This document shows positions 41,736 through 50,775 of a stretch of 64,000 nucleotides of DNA, in pieces. Made by a program: the position numbers and the translations under genes. A model generated the notes under the pieces. That model was given only the letters and a program-made list of their open reading frames with translations. It searched no databases and was not told the DNA's origin. How positions within the stretch are numbered: the first letter of the stretch is position 1; every line of letters begins with the position of its first letter. The stretch comes from an uncultured Prevotella sp. (GTDB taxonomy: Bacteria > Bacteroidota > Bacteroidia > Bacteroidales > Bacteroidaceae), in contig CALUEY010000005.1 in NCBI GenBank assembly GCA_944319915.1, positions 78,547-142,546 on the forward strand. Reading direction: 5' to 3'.

Positions 41736-42389
41736 ATGATGAAGAAAATATTCCTGGCGGCCTTTGCCGCCGCCGTGGCCCTGCCCTCGCTGGCGCAGGG
41801 CGGCTACCCCTTTAACCCCACATACGCCGAAGACCACAACATATACTATGGCCTGCGGCTGGGCTGGGCGCTGGCCACGGTGAACTCCGACGACGATGTG
41901 CTCGACGGCGGCAGCGCGCGCTCGGGCCTCAACATAGGGGCCGTGATTGGCTTCCAGCTCGCCCCTGCTGCGCCCGTTTTCCTTGAGACGGGCCTCTCTT
42001 ACACCGAGAAGGGCGGCGAGGGGCGCGTGGACGGCAACAAGTTTACTTACGACCTCAACTACATCGAGCTGCCCATACTGGCCAAGTATAAGTATTTCTT
42101 CACCGAGGACTTCAGCCTGCAGCCGTTCGTGGGTGGATACTTGGCGCTCGGCGTGGGCGGCAAGGTGAAGGACTACGGCACGTCGAAGGACGACCGCGCG
42201 GTCTACTCGTCGTTCTCCGACGATTTTTTCCAGCGGTTCGACGGTGGACTGCGCATTGGCTGCGGCGCTGAGTACCAGATGATTTACGGCGAGCTGGGCT
42301 ACGACTTCGGCCTTGCCAACATCTGCCACAGCGACTTCGACACCTCGCGCACGGGCTGCTTCTACCTCAACTTCGGCGTTAACTTCTGA
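41736..42389 (+). CDS. Outer-membrane beta-barrel protein, PorT-like fold
   Basis: A 217-residue protein with a signal peptide (IFLAAFAAAVALPSLAQG). Alternating strands are typical of an eight-stranded outer-membrane barrel: YYGLRLGWALATVNSDDD, NIGAVIGFQLAPAAPVFLET and YIELPILAKYKYFFTEDFSL, closing with a strand ending in Phe (FYLNFGVNF). It matches the general outer-membrane beta-barrel family (PF13568-like) that includes PorT, but a role in T9SS is not shown. Single gene with its own promoter and a strong terminator. Confidence 0.85.
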   Translation: MMKKIFLAAFAAAVALPSLAQGGYPFNPTYAEDHNIYYGLRLGWALATVNSDDDVLDGGSARSGLNIGAVIGFQLAPAAPVFLETGLSYTEKGGEGRVDGNKFTYDLNYIELPILAKYKYFFTEDFSLQPFVGGYLALGVGGKVKDYGTSKDDRAVYSSFSDDFFQRFDGGLRIGCGAEYQMIYGELGYDFGLANICHSDFDTSRTGCFYLNFGVNF

Positions 42390-42407
42390 CAATCCGGAAT
42401 ATACGGC

Positions 42408-42449
42408 AAGGCCGCCGCACTCAACCAACGATGAGTGCGGCGGCCTTTT
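42408..42449. terminator. Bidirectional terminator between the barrel gene and aldA
   Basis: AAGGCCGCCGCACTCA (42408-42423) pairs with TGAGTGCGGCGGCCTT (42432-42447), a 16-bp perfect stem with an 8-nt loop and a short T run. It serves two convergent genes. Confidence 0.75.
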
Positions 42450-42493
42450 GTGTTGTCCTTATGGCCTATGGCCATTGGTGCAGATGCCTCGGT

Positions 42494-43933
42494 TTACTCG
42501 TAGTGCGTGTCGAGGTAAGTCACGTGGGTAACGAGGTATTCCTCCACTCCGTGCTTGCCGTCGGCTCCGCCTATGCCGCTCTTCTTCACTCCGGCGTGGA
42601 ATCCCTGCATGGCCTCGAAGTGCTCGCGGTTGATGTAGGTCTCGCCGAACTCCAGTCCGCGCGTCACCTTAGCCGCCGTGTCTATGTCCTTGGTGAACAC
42701 CGAAGAGGCCAGGCCGTACTCAACGTCGTTTGCCCAGGCTATCACCTGGTCGGTGTCCTCAAACTCTACGATGGGCAGCACCGGGCCGAAGGTTTCCTCG
42801 TGTATTATGTCCATGTCCTGGCGGCAGTCGTCGAGCAGCGTGGCTGCGTAGAAGTAGCCCTTGTCGCCAATGCGGTGGCCGCCGCTGATGACCTTGGCTC
42901 CCTGCTTGATGGCGTTCTCAACCTTGGCCTCCACGCTCTCCAGGGTGCGCTTCTCCACGAGCGGGCCCATGTCAACGGTGTGGTCCTGGCAGGGGTCGCC
43001 CACTCGCACTGCATCAAACTTGCGCTTCAGTATCTCGGTGAACTCCTTCTTCACGGCCTTGTGTACGTACAGGCGCTCAGCGTTGTTGCATATCTGGCCG
43101 TTGTTGCCTATGCGGCTGTCGAGTATCCACTGTGCGGCTGCCTCAAGGTCGGCGTCGGGAAAGACTATGGCCGGGGCCTTGCCGCCCAGCTCGAGCGACA
43201 CCTTGGTAATGTTCGTGGCGGCTGCCTTCATTATGCTCTCGCCTGCGCCCACGCTGCCCGTAACGCTCACTATGCCTATCTTGGGGCTGCCTGCCATCTC
43301 GTTGCCTATCACGCTGCCGCGGCCTGTCACGATGTTGATGACGCCGGCGGGCAGGCCCGACTCGGCCACCACGTGGGCGAACTCGGTGCAGTTCTCAGGC
43401 GTGAGCTGCGACGGCTTGATGACTATCGTGCAGCCTGCTATGAGGGCTGCGCCGGCCTTGCGGGCGATGAGGAAGAAGGGGAAGTTCCACGGCAGGATGC
43501 CGGCCACCACGCCTATGGGGCGCTTGGTGAGTATGATGGTTTCGCCGCGGCGGTCGCTCGGGATCACTTCGCCCTCTATGTGGCGTGCGAACGAGGCCAT
43601 GTAGTCGAAGTAGTCGGCCGTTACGTTCACCTCGGTCGTTGCCCATGAGAGGGTCTTCCCCTGCTCGCGCATGATGATGTCGACGAACTGGTCCTTGCGC
43701 TTGCGTATGCCGTCGGCCATCTTGTGCAGATATGCTGCGCGCTCTATGGCGGGTGTGGCGGCCCATGCCTTCTGCGCTGCGCAGGCCGCGTCGAGTGCGC
43801 GGTTCACGTCTTTCACCGTTCCTTCCGGCTGTCGGCTAATTACTTCCTCGGTTGAGGGGTTAAGCACTTCTATCCATTTTCCGGAACTGCTCTCAACGAA
43901 CTCGCCGTTGATGTACATTTTGAGATCTTTCAT
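42494..43933 (-). CDS. aldA: Aldehyde dehydrogenase, lactaldehyde/glycolaldehyde type
   Basis: NAD-dependent oxidation of short hydroxy-aldehydes to acids. The 479-residue protein has the same length as E. coli AldA and similar motifs: GILPWNFPFFLIARK, KPSQLTPEN, VSVTGSVGAGESIM, catalytic Glu in VSLELGGKAP and catalytic Cys in NNGQICNNAERLYV. Lactaldehyde arises in rhamnose and fucose breakdown, so its place close to the rhamnogalacturonan locus makes biological sense, but no rhamnose isomerase or kinase genes are in the window. Soluble, cytoplasmic. The symbol is given by similarity. Confidence 0.85.
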   Translation of the reverse strand: MKDLKMYINGEFVESSSGKWIEVLNPSTEEVISRQPEGTVKDVNRALDAACAAQKAWAATPAIERAAYLHKMADGIRKRKDQFVDIIMREQGKTLSWATTEVNVTADYFDYMASFARHIEGEVIPSDRRGETIILTKRPIGVVAGILPWNFPFFLIARKAGAALIAGCTIVIKPSQLTPENCTEFAHVVAESGLPAGVINIVTGRGSVIGNEMAGSPKIGIVSVTGSVGAGESIMKAAATNITKVSLELGGKAPAIVFPDADLEAAAQWILDSRIGNNGQICNNAERLYVHKAVKKEFTEILKRKFDAVRVGDPCQDHTVDMGPLVEKRTLESVEAKVENAIKQGAKVISGGHRIGDKGYFYAATLLDDCRQDMDIIHEETFGPVLPIVEFEDTDQVIAWANDVEYGLASSVFTKDIDTAAKVTRGLEFGETYINREHFEAMQGFHAGVKKSGIGGADGKHGVEEYLVTHVTYLDTHYE

Positions 43934-43985
43934 TTCGCTTATGTTTTAGGTAGATTGTTAGCCATTGTTTCTTATGAATGCTCAG

Positions 43986-43993
43986 CAAAAATA
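43986..43993 (-). promoter_or_regulatory. -7 element of the aldA promoter
   Basis: TATTTTTG on the minus strand, about 52 nt before the start codon. No good -33 box is seen. Confidence 0.4.
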
Positions 43994-43997
43994 AACA

Positions 43998-44033
43998 AAA
44001 AAAACGAGAAAGGCTGTGCCGTTCTCGTTTTTT
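43998..44033 (-). terminator. Terminator after the thioredoxin-like gene
   Basis: AAAAACGAGAA and TTCTCGTTTTT form an 11-bp stem around an 11-nt loop, with A/T runs on both sides. It lies about 27 nt after the stop at 44060. Confidence 0.75.
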
Positions 44034-44059
44034 ATGATAATTTTACGCTTTGTTCCGCC

Positions 44060-45970
44060 TCATTTTCCGAGCAGTTTCGTAATCTGCTTTTTGTAGAGCG
44101 GGGCGTCCATGTAGCCTTTGTGTACGTGGCGCAGGCGGCCCGTGCGGTCGTAGAAAGCGTATGTTGGTGCGCCGGTGCCGTGGTAGTCGTTTTCAAGTAT
44201 GTGCTTCCACTGCTTTAGCGGCAGCCTGTAGTGCTCCCCTTTTAAGTCGCCTGCAAGGTATTTCCAGGCATCGGTTGACGACCATGCGGTGTTGTCGATG
44301 TAGACGAACACCACGTCGCGGCCGGCCATCTCGTTGCGTATGGCCTTCGTGTCCATGAATCCCTTGATGCACGCGCCGCACCCTGTGTACCACATATCCA
44401 CCACTACGGCCTTGCCCCGGTAGCGCGCCACGATGGAGTCGAGTAGCAGCGAGTCGGGTGCGGCGGGCGTGTGGCGCAGCATGGCCATGGCCCTGCGCTC
44501 GCGGTTGGCCTTTTCGCGGAGCAGCAAGTCGTTTTCCGCCTCCAGGTATTCGCGGTAGCTGGCGGGCATGGAGTCCATCGCCAAGCGGTCGGCGGCGGTA
44601 AGGGCGGTGTGTTCCCAGGTTATCTTGCGGAATAGCTCCTGTGCCTTTTTGTCTCTGAAGTATGGTCCTTCGGCAGCCCCGAAAGCATTTATGAGCATAC
44701 TGTCGGAGTGATCTCCTATTTCAGAAGAGTAATCTTTTGAGAACAATGCCTTTGGATTGTTGAGCGATTTCAGTGCGCCGCAGCTTTTTATGTGGGTGCG
44801 CATGGAGTCTTGCAGGCCGTAGTAGAATTCCTGGGTGTCTTCTTCCCGGCTCATCACGCCCTTGTAGAGGCGGGCGTTTCTGAGCGCAGCCGTACCCATG
44901 AAGAGGTTTGATAATAGTTCGAAGTCGTTCGTCATGGCCTCTGCTTCGCGTGTGGCGCGGCTCACCGGAAGCCTGCTCCACCGTCCGGCGCGTTCGCGGT
45001 GCAGGTTCTTCACGTGCTCGGCGTATTGCTCTGCGCTCCAGTGCTCGATGCCTTCCTGATCCCAATGACTCCACCAAGGGTTGGGGTTGTCCGTCAGTTC
45101 CTGCGCCAGTAGGGCGTGAGGGCCGGCGAAGTATGCCAGTGGGCCGTGGCTTCGCTCGCCCTTATGCAGCGTGGAGCTGCGGCGCGATAGTTCGCGCAGG
45201 CTCACGTAAACATTGGTAGTGCGGTCGGCCTCGGCGTAGCAGATGATGTTGTATGGATACGGACTGATCCATAATACTATTGGCGTGGTAGCGGCTACGG
45301 GCAGGCTTACAGTGCAGCAGCCCACGCTGTCTATGCTGGCAGGCTGCATCACTGATATGTTTGGCACGAAGAGGCCGAGTTGTTTCCACTTGACGCTGAT
45401 GCCGTCCATAGCGGGTTGGTATTCGAGCAGGTGTACTTTTACCGTCGCCGTGCCGTATTTGAATGTGGGTGAGGGTAGGGGTGAGACCGTGTCGGCAGCC
45501 AGTTTGCCCACGCCTTGGGGCAGGGCGAGCGGTGGCAGCGAACCGTCGAGCCTTATCCCGGCAATGGTTTTGCCGCGCTTGCGTGGCTTGGCCGTCTCGC
45601 AGAGCGTCACTTCGCGTGTGCCTTCGGCCACGGGGGCGAACACGAGGCTCACCCTCATTTGGCCCGATTCGGGCAGTCGCACCTTCTTGCCCGGCTCTAT
45701 GCCGTAGACCCGCAGCAGAGGATATGTGTGTCCGTCTGTGGCGGTTAGTGTGGTTGTCTGGGCGATGGAAAAGCGTTCTTTCGGCCTGCCGGTGTAAAGG
45801 ATGGCCACGGTCGTGGCCGTGTCGGAGAGCGCGATGCTCTCCACTTCCAGCCCATCTGTGCTGTTCCACACGTACTGCGGGCGGTCGATTGTGCGCGCCC
45901 CGGCCATGGCCGAAGCCGCGCAGAGCACTGCCATGAGCGTAAGCAGGCTGCGTATTGGCGTTGTTTTCAT
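44060..45970 (-). CDS. Large secreted protein with C-terminal thioredoxin-like domain
   Basis: A 636-residue exported protein (signal peptide PIRSLLTLMAVLCAASAMAG). The first 470 residues have beta-rich stretches and no named domain that I recognise. The C-terminal part, about 495-636, is a TlpA/ResA-like thioredoxin fold with VVVDMWYTGCGACIKGFMDT, where the redox pair is Cys-Gly-Ala-Cys, followed by the cis-proline stretch HGTGAPTYAFYDRTGRLRHV. It would act in the periplasm or outer membrane as a disulfide reductase. The start at 45970 is chosen for the signal peptide. It lies on the same strand as cyuA and the dsbD-like gene, which could supply its electrons. Confidence 0.8.
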   Translation of the reverse strand: MKTTPIRSLLTLMAVLCAASAMAGARTIDRPQYVWNSTDGLEVESIALSDTATTVAILYTGRPKERFSIAQTTTLTATDGHTYPLLRVYGIEPGKKVRLPESGQMRVSLVFAPVAEGTREVTLCETAKPRKRGKTIAGIRLDGSLPPLALPQGVGKLAADTVSPLPSPTFKYGTATVKVHLLEYQPAMDGISVKWKQLGLFVPNISVMQPASIDSVGCCTVSLPVAATTPIVLWISPYPYNIICYAEADRTTNVYVSLRELSRRSSTLHKGERSHGPLAYFAGPHALLAQELTDNPNPWWSHWDQEGIEHWSAEQYAEHVKNLHRERAGRWSRLPVSRATREAEAMTNDFELLSNLFMGTAALRNARLYKGVMSREEDTQEFYYGLQDSMRTHIKSCGALKSLNNPKALFSKDYSSEIGDHSDSMLINAFGAAEGPYFRDKKAQELFRKITWEHTALTAADRLAMDSMPASYREYLEAENDLLLREKANRERRAMAMLRHTPAAPDSLLLDSIVARYRGKAVVVDMWYTGCGACIKGFMDTKAIRNEMAGRDVVFVYIDNTAWSSTDAWKYLAGDLKGEHYRLPLKQWKHILENDYHGTGAPTYAFYDRTGRLRHVHKGYMDAPLYKKQITKLLGK

Positions 45971-46003
45971 TATTGTGGGTTTTGTCTTAGGTTTCTTAAA
46001 TGA

Positions 46004-46034
46004 ATTATGCCGGCGGCAGCACCGTCGGCATAAT
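46004..46034 (-). terminator. Hairpin after the cyuA-like gene
   Basis: ATTATGCCG (46004-46012) pairs with CGGCATAAT (46026-46034). It lies 26 nt after the stop codon; no T run follows, so the call is tentative. Confidence 0.4.
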
Positions 46035-46059
46035 GTTCTCTTTGTTGCCGTATGGAAGT

Positions 46060-47346
46060 TCAGCACTTGTGCGTCATGATGTCGAGCACCATGTTGTCGG
46101 TGCTTGCCATGGCGTCGGCGCCGATAGAGGTCAGGTTGTGTATGCTGCGGTCAACGTCGTCGTCGATTATTCCCTCGGCGCTGCTCACGCATTTGCCCTC
46201 CATCGACAGCAGTGCCGAGAGGATGGCCGTGGACACGCCCGAGGAAATCTTCAGCGAGCAGCTCGGCTTCGCCCCGTCGCATATCATGCCGGTTATGTTG
46301 GCTATCATGTTCTTCACGGCGTGGCACACGTGCTCGTAGTTGCCGCCCATGAGGTAGGTTATGCCGCAGCTGCTGCCTATCGACGCCACCACGCAGCCGC
46401 AGAGAGCCGACAGCTTGCCGAGGCTCTGTTTTATGTAGATGGCCGTAAGGTGGCTCAATGTCAGCGCGCGTATCAGCTCCTCCTCGGTGTTCTCGTTCTC
46501 CTGCGCGTAAACCGCCACGGGGTTGGTGGCGCATATTCCCTGGTTGCCGCTGCCGCTGTTGCTCATCACGGGTATCATGGCTCCGCCCATGCGGGCGTCG
46601 CACGCCGAAGCCGTCCGGGCCAAAATCTTTGAAAAGATGCTCTTGCCGAAGATGCCTTGGCTCAGCGGGCGGTCGATGGTCTTGCCCAGGTTGTGGCCGT
46701 AGTTGCCCTTGATGGCCTCGCTGGCAGCGCGCATATTGTAGTCCTTGGTCTCTGTGATGAAGCTTATTTCGTCCACGGGCGCGGTGGTGGCGAAGTCGTA
46801 GACGAGGCGCATATTGAGCATGATGTCGTCCTCTTCCTCACCCGCTGCTGTCTTGGGGCGGTTGTCGAAGAGGGCCTTGCCGTCCTTCTCGACGTACACG
46901 AACGTGGTGTGTCCGCCCGCGATTACGGCAGTCGCCTCGCTGCCCCCGGCCTTGCAGCATACCTCTATATATAGTTTCTCGGTGATGCCCTGCTTGAGCT
47001 TGATGTCGATGTGCTTCCCGGCGATGTAAGCCTTGCCCTCTTCGAGAGCCTCGGGCGTGAGGTCCTTGAGCACTTCGAGCTTGTAGTCGCTCTTGCCAAT
47101 GAGCGCGCCGAGGGCTATGGCTATGGGCAGTCCGATCATGCCCGTGCCGGGAATGCCCACGCCCATGGCGTTTTTCAGTATGTTGGCGCTAAGCAGCACG
47201 CTTATCTCCCCGGGCTTGCAGCCCAGCGTCTCGGCGGCCTTTGCCGTGCAGAGTGCCACGGCCATAGGCTCTGTGCAGCCGATGGCAGGCACCACTTCCT
47301 TGTGTATGAGCCTTACGATGCGGCTCCTTGTCTCCTTGTCCAGCAT
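46060..47346 (-). CDS. L-cysteine desulfidase / serine dehydratase-alpha-like protein (UPF0597, CyuA-type)
   Basis: Predicted cytoplasmic Fe-S enzyme that splits L-cysteine to pyruvate, ammonia and sulfide. The 428-residue protein has the UPF0597 signature EVVPAIGCTEPMAVALCTAK near the start and the glycine-rich MGVGIPGTGMIGLPIAIALG. Conserved cysteines in the second half (LSALCGCVVASIGSSCGITY, GMICDGAKPSCSLKIS) may hold the Fe-S cluster. It lies 6 nt after the DsbD-type gene on the same strand, so they are likely co-transcribed. E. coli CyuA (YhaM) is the best-known relative. Activity is assumed from the family. Confidence 0.85.
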   Translation of the reverse strand: MLDKETRSRIVRLIHKEVVPAIGCTEPMAVALCTAKAAETLGCKPGEISVLLSANILKNAMGVGIPGTGMIGLPIAIALGALIGKSDYKLEVLKDLTPEALEEGKAYIAGKHIDIKLKQGITEKLYIEVCCKAGGSEATAVIAGGHTTFVYVEKDGKALFDNRPKTAAGEEEDDIMLNMRLVYDFATTAPVDEISFITETKDYNMRAASEAIKGNYGHNLGKTIDRPLSQGIFGKSIFSKILARTASACDARMGGAMIPVMSNSGSGNQGICATNPVAVYAQENENTEEELIRALTLSHLTAIYIKQSLGKLSALCGCVVASIGSSCGITYLMGGNYEHVCHAVKNMIANITGMICDGAKPSCSLKISSGVSTAILSALLSMEGKCVSSAEGIIDDDVDRSIHNLTSIGADAMASTDNMVLDIMTHKC

Positions 47347-47352
47347 TGTGCG

Positions 47353-49377
47353 TCAACGCTTTGAGTAGTTGTCAAGGCCCTTTTGCAGGAAGTCTATGTA
47401 CTCCTGCAGGTTCTCATCGTAAGAGCGGCTGCCGTTGAGCGGCTTGCCGTCGTTGTCGAGCAGCACGTAGAAAGGCTGCGTGTTGGCGCCCACCTTGGTG
47501 CGCTGCAGGTAGCTCCACTTGTCGCCCACGGTGCGCAGCGTGCGCTGTTGCCCGTTCTCTTCCACCTGCATAGGCTCCGGCAGAGGCGTCTTGTCGTCCA
47601 CGTAGAGCGAAATGAGCACATAGTCGTTGTTCAGTATGTCGGCCACTTTGGGGTCTGTCCACACGGCGGCCTCCATCTTCCGGCAGTTCACGCAGCCAAA
47701 GCCGGTGAAGTCTACCATCACGGGCTTGCCCTGTGCGCGCGCTGCCGCCATGCCCTCGTCGTAGTCGGTGTACTTGGCCTCAACCGACTCCTCGTGCAGG
47801 TTGAAGTCTTGCGTGTTCATGGGCGGGGCGAATGCGCTTATCGCTTTGAGCGGCGCGCCCCAGAGGCCCGGCACCATATATATAGCGAAAGCCAGCGAAA
47901 TCATGGCCAGGAAGAACTGCGGCACGTTGGTGCGGCGGTCGGGGTCGTCGTGGGGGAACTTCAGCCAGCCGAGCAGGTAGATGCCCATGAGGCCGAAGAT
48001 TACTATCCACAGGGCCACGAACACCTCGCGGTCGAGTATGTGCCAGCCGTAGGCGAGGTCGGCCACGGAGAGGAACTTCAGGGCGAAGGCCAGCTCGATG
48101 AAGCCCAGCACCACCTTTACCACGTTCATCCACCCGCCCGACTTGGGAGCCGACTTCAATAGGCTGGGGAACATAGCGAACAGCGTGAACGGTATGGCAA
48201 GCGCGATGGCGAAGCCGAGCATGCCCAGCGTGGGGCCCACGATGCTGCCTTGCGTTGACACGGCCACGAGCAGGAAGCCTATGATGGGGCCGGTGCACGA
48301 GAACGACACGAGCGTGAGCGTGAACGCCATGAGGAAGATGCTGAGCAGTCCGCTGGTGTTCTCCGACTTCTGGTCGATCTTGTTGCTCCACGACGATGGC
48401 AGCGTTATCTCGAACGCGCCGAAGAACGAAGCGGCGAACACCACCAGCAGGAGGCAGAAGAAGATGTTGAACACTGCGTTGGTCGACAGCGCGTTGAGCG
48501 CGCTCGCGCCGAAGAGCAGCGTCACCACGAGGCCCAGCAGCACGTAGATTACCACGATGGAGATGCCGTAGGTCACGGCCTCGCGTATGGCCTTGCCGCG
48601 CTCCTTGTTGCGCTTGAGGAAGAAGCTCACCGTCATCGGGATGATGGGCCACACGCACGGGGTGAGCAAGGCCAGGAAGCCGCCCACGATTCCGGCCAGG
48701 AAGATGTAGAGCAGCGAGCTGTTCTGTGTGGATTCGTCGTAGGCGTTAAGCTCGTCTATCACCGGCTCCCAGAGCTTTCCGGCCTCCGCCGCCGACAGTG
48801 CCGTGGCGGCTGCGGCGGTGTCGGCCTTGGCCGTGTCAGCCTGCGCGGCAGCCTCTTCTGCCTTCGCCTCTGGCTCTTCCACGGCTTCCTCCTCAGCCTT
48901 TTCGGCCTTGGTGGCGGCCACAGCTGGCGACTTGCCCGCCTTCACGAGGGCCACCTGCGACGGCGGCAGGCACATCTCGTCGTTGCACGCGCCGTATTCC
49001 AGGTAGCAGTCTATGTCGTAGTTTGGCTTCGTGAAGCGTATTTTCTGCACGAACGTGGCGCTGCCCTCGAAGAAGCGCAGCTCCATGCCGAACATATTGT
49101 CGAACTGCTTCACCTCCTTTCCCCTCGGGGTGAGCTTGCCAACGGTTTCCGCGCCGTCCATCTTGTTTGAGTGGAACGAGGCGGATATGGGCCCGTCGCT
49201 GCCCAACTCGGTGGAATACAAGTGCCACCCTTTGTCAATCTTTGCCGAAAACACGATTTCCGCTTCGCCGCCGCCGAGCATCTTCAGCTCCGACGAGAAG
49301 TGGACCGGCTCAACCATCTGCGCCATCGTGGCCATAGTAAGCCACAGCACGGCCATCATCGCTAAGAGTCTCTTCAT
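47353..49377 (-). CDS. DsbD-type thiol:disulfide interchange protein
   Basis: Moves electrons from cytoplasmic thioredoxin across the inner membrane to periplasmic thiol proteins. The 674-residue protein has a signal peptide and an N-terminal DsbD-alpha-like domain with a Cys pair in EYGACNDEMCLPPSQ. An Ala/Glu-rich linker leads to eight membrane helices (about 225-500) with single cysteines in LLTPCVWPIIPM and SFSCTGPIIGFLL, and a C-terminal thioredoxin domain with FTGFGCVNCRKMEAAVW. Length and order fit the DsbD family. It precedes the cyuA-like gene and may reduce the thioredoxin-like protein at 44-46 kb. Confidence 0.93.
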   Translation of the reverse strand: MKRLLAMMAVLWLTMATMAQMVEPVHFSSELKMLGGGEAEIVFSAKIDKGWHLYSTELGSDGPISASFHSNKMDGAETVGKLTPRGKEVKQFDNMFGMELRFFEGSATFVQKIRFTKPNYDIDCYLEYGACNDEMCLPPSQVALVKAGKSPAVAATKAEKAEEEAVEEPEAKAEEAAAQADTAKADTAAAATALSAAEAGKLWEPVIDELNAYDESTQNSSLLYIFLAGIVGGFLALLTPCVWPIIPMTVSFFLKRNKERGKAIREAVTYGISIVVIYVLLGLVVTLLFGASALNALSTNAVFNIFFCLLLVVFAASFFGAFEITLPSSWSNKIDQKSENTSGLLSIFLMAFTLTLVSFSCTGPIIGFLLVAVSTQGSIVGPTLGMLGFAIALAIPFTLFAMFPSLLKSAPKSGGWMNVVKVVLGFIELAFALKFLSVADLAYGWHILDREVFVALWIVIFGLMGIYLLGWLKFPHDDPDRRTNVPQFFLAMISLAFAIYMVPGLWGAPLKAISAFAPPMNTQDFNLHEESVEAKYTDYDEGMAAARAQGKPVMVDFTGFGCVNCRKMEAAVWTDPKVADILNNDYVLISLYVDDKTPLPEPMQVEENGQQRTLRTVGDKWSYLQRTKVGANTQPFYVLLDNDGKPLNGSRSYDENLQEYIDFLQKGLDNYSKR

Positions 49378-49402
49378 TTCTTGCTGTCGTTTTTTTACGG
49401 TG

Positions 49403-49410
49403 CAAAATTA
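49403..49410 (-). promoter_or_regulatory. -7 element of the dsbD-like operon
   Basis: TAATTTTG on the minus strand, 25 nt before the start codon. A TTG at 49436-49434 could be a -33 box with a long (23 nt) spacer. Confidence 0.5.
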
Positions 49411-49645
49411 GTAAAAATACTGCCAATAAATTGCAACGTGCTTGTATTTATTATATTTTTGCAGACAGGCTGTTATGTTTTTGCAGGCAGGCAGCCGCTG
49501 CGCTGTCTATTTATGCGGGCCGCCGCGCCCTGTCGCTGAAGCATTGGCGGCGCGCGTGGAGTGCAGTGGGAATAATGAGTTTTTGTAAAACAATGTTACC
49601 GTTTGTGCCTTTTGCCTCAATGCCTTGGTTTTCTGTGCGTTGCGG

Positions 49646-49781
49646 GTCGTGCCGTCTTGGCGTGTAAAACAGGCCGTCTTAGCGTGTAAAACAGGCCGTT
49701 TGGCGATGCGAAACGGCCTGTTTCATGGTGCGAAACGGCACACATGGCTTTGATGGATGGAGTTTGTAAAGATAAATCTGA
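49646..49781. repeat. Intergenic 22-bp periodic array, copy G
   Basis: Units start at 49646, 49668, 49690, 49712 and 49734, all exactly 22 nt apart. AAACAGGCCGTTT and AAACGGCCTGTTT form a 13-bp perfect hairpin with a 9-nt loop. The tail GTTTGTAAAG starts at 49762, 28 nt after the last unit, as in copies B and C. The surrounding gap 49411-49825 has no gene I can support. Confidence 0.85.
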
Positions 49782-49825
49782 GTAGGACATGGTGTCCGGC
49801 TTTGCTACTTGCTGGGATATACGGC

Positions 49826-49866
49826 AAAGGCCGCAACATATCGCCATTGCGTATGTGCGGCCTTTT
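49826..49866 (-). terminator. Terminator after xth
   Basis: AAAGGCCGC-ACATA and TATGT-GCGGCCTTTT form a stem of about 14 bp with one bulge around 49841-49851, 30 nt after the xth stop. Confidence 0.6.
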
Positions 49867-49896
49867 GGGTAAGCCCGGTTGCGTTGCGCCCCGCCG

Positions 49897-50652
49897 TCAG
49901 ATGTCGAGCACAAGCTCCACGGGGCAGTGGTCGCTGCCGTATATTTCGGTGTGGATGTTGGCTTCACTTACCTTTTCGTCGAGCCTTTGGGAGGTCACGA
50001 AGTAGTCTATGCGCCACCCTGCGTTCTTCTCGCGGGCCTTGAAGCGGTACGACCACCACGAATAGGTAACTTCCTCTGGGTGCAGCAGGCGGAACGTGTC
50101 TGTGAATCCGCTCGCGAGCAGCTGGGTGAACTTCTCGCGCTCCTCGTCGGTGAATCCTGCGTTGCGGCGGTTGGTCTTGGGGTTCTTAAGGTCAATCTCC
50201 TTGTGGGCTACGTTCATGTCGCCGCACACTACCACGGGCTTCACGGCGTCGAGCCGGCGCAGGTAAGCCTGGAAGTCGTCCTCCCACTTCATGCGGTAGT
50301 CGAGCCGCCGCAGTCCGTCCTGCGAGTTGGGCGTGTAGACGTTTACGAGGTAGAAGCCTTCGGTTTCGAGGGTGATTACGCGCCCCTCGTGGTCGTGCTC
50401 GTCGATGCCGATGCCGTAAGCCACGGCGAGAGGCTTGCGCCGTGTGAAGATGGCCGTGCCTGAGTAGCCTTTCTTGTCGGCGTAGTTCCAGTAGGATTCA
50501 TACCCGTCGAAGCTTAGGTCGAGCTGCCCCTGCTGCATCTTGGTTTCCTGCAGGCAGAAGAAGTCGGCGTCGAGCTGCCTGAATGAGTCGCTGAAGCCCT
50601 TGCCCTCGCAGGCCCTGAGGCCGTTCACGTTCCATGAAATGAGTCTTGTCAT
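49897..50652 (-). CDS. xth: Exodeoxyribonuclease III (AP endonuclease)
   Basis: Cuts DNA at abasic sites and removes 3' blocking groups in base excision repair. The 251-residue protein shows the family motifs in order: LISWNVNGLRA (metal), FFCLQETKMQQGQLD, GYSGTAIFTR, YTPNSQDGLRR, GDMNVAHKEIDLKNP (catalytic Asp) and the closing GSDHCPVELVL with the active-site His. Length is typical. It follows ribH on the same strand, but a hairpin between them suggests separate transcripts. Confidence 0.95.
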   Translation of the reverse strand: MTRLISWNVNGLRACEGKGFSDSFRQLDADFFCLQETKMQQGQLDLSFDGYESYWNYADKKGYSGTAIFTRRKPLAVAYGIGIDEHDHEGRVITLETEGFYLVNVYTPNSQDGLRRLDYRMKWEDDFQAYLRRLDAVKPVVVCGDMNVAHKEIDLKNPKTNRRNAGFTDEEREKFTQLLASGFTDTFRLLHPEEVTYSWWSYRFKAREKNAGWRIDYFVTSQRLDEKVSEANIHTEIYGSDHCPVELVLDI

Positions 50653-50710
50653 GGGTTGTTCTCGTTTTTTTGTTTGTTATGTATGATGTGTGTGGGGCCG
50701 CAAGGTGCGG

Positions 50711-50757
50711 CTAAAAGGAAGGCGGCGGTCATGCCGAGGCACGACCGCCGCCCTTTT
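50711..50757 (-). terminator. Terminator after ribH
   Basis: GGCGGCGGTC (50721-50730) pairs with GACCGCCGCC (50743-50752), and A/T-rich runs flank both sides. Confidence 0.65.
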
Positions 50758-50775
50758 ATCACGGTTTGTTCCTGT

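Noticed and set aside
49646-49745. CRISPR array
   Set aside because: The repeats are only about 12 bp with 10-bp spacers, are partly inverted relative to each other, and no cas gene is present. The same arrays occur at many gene borders.
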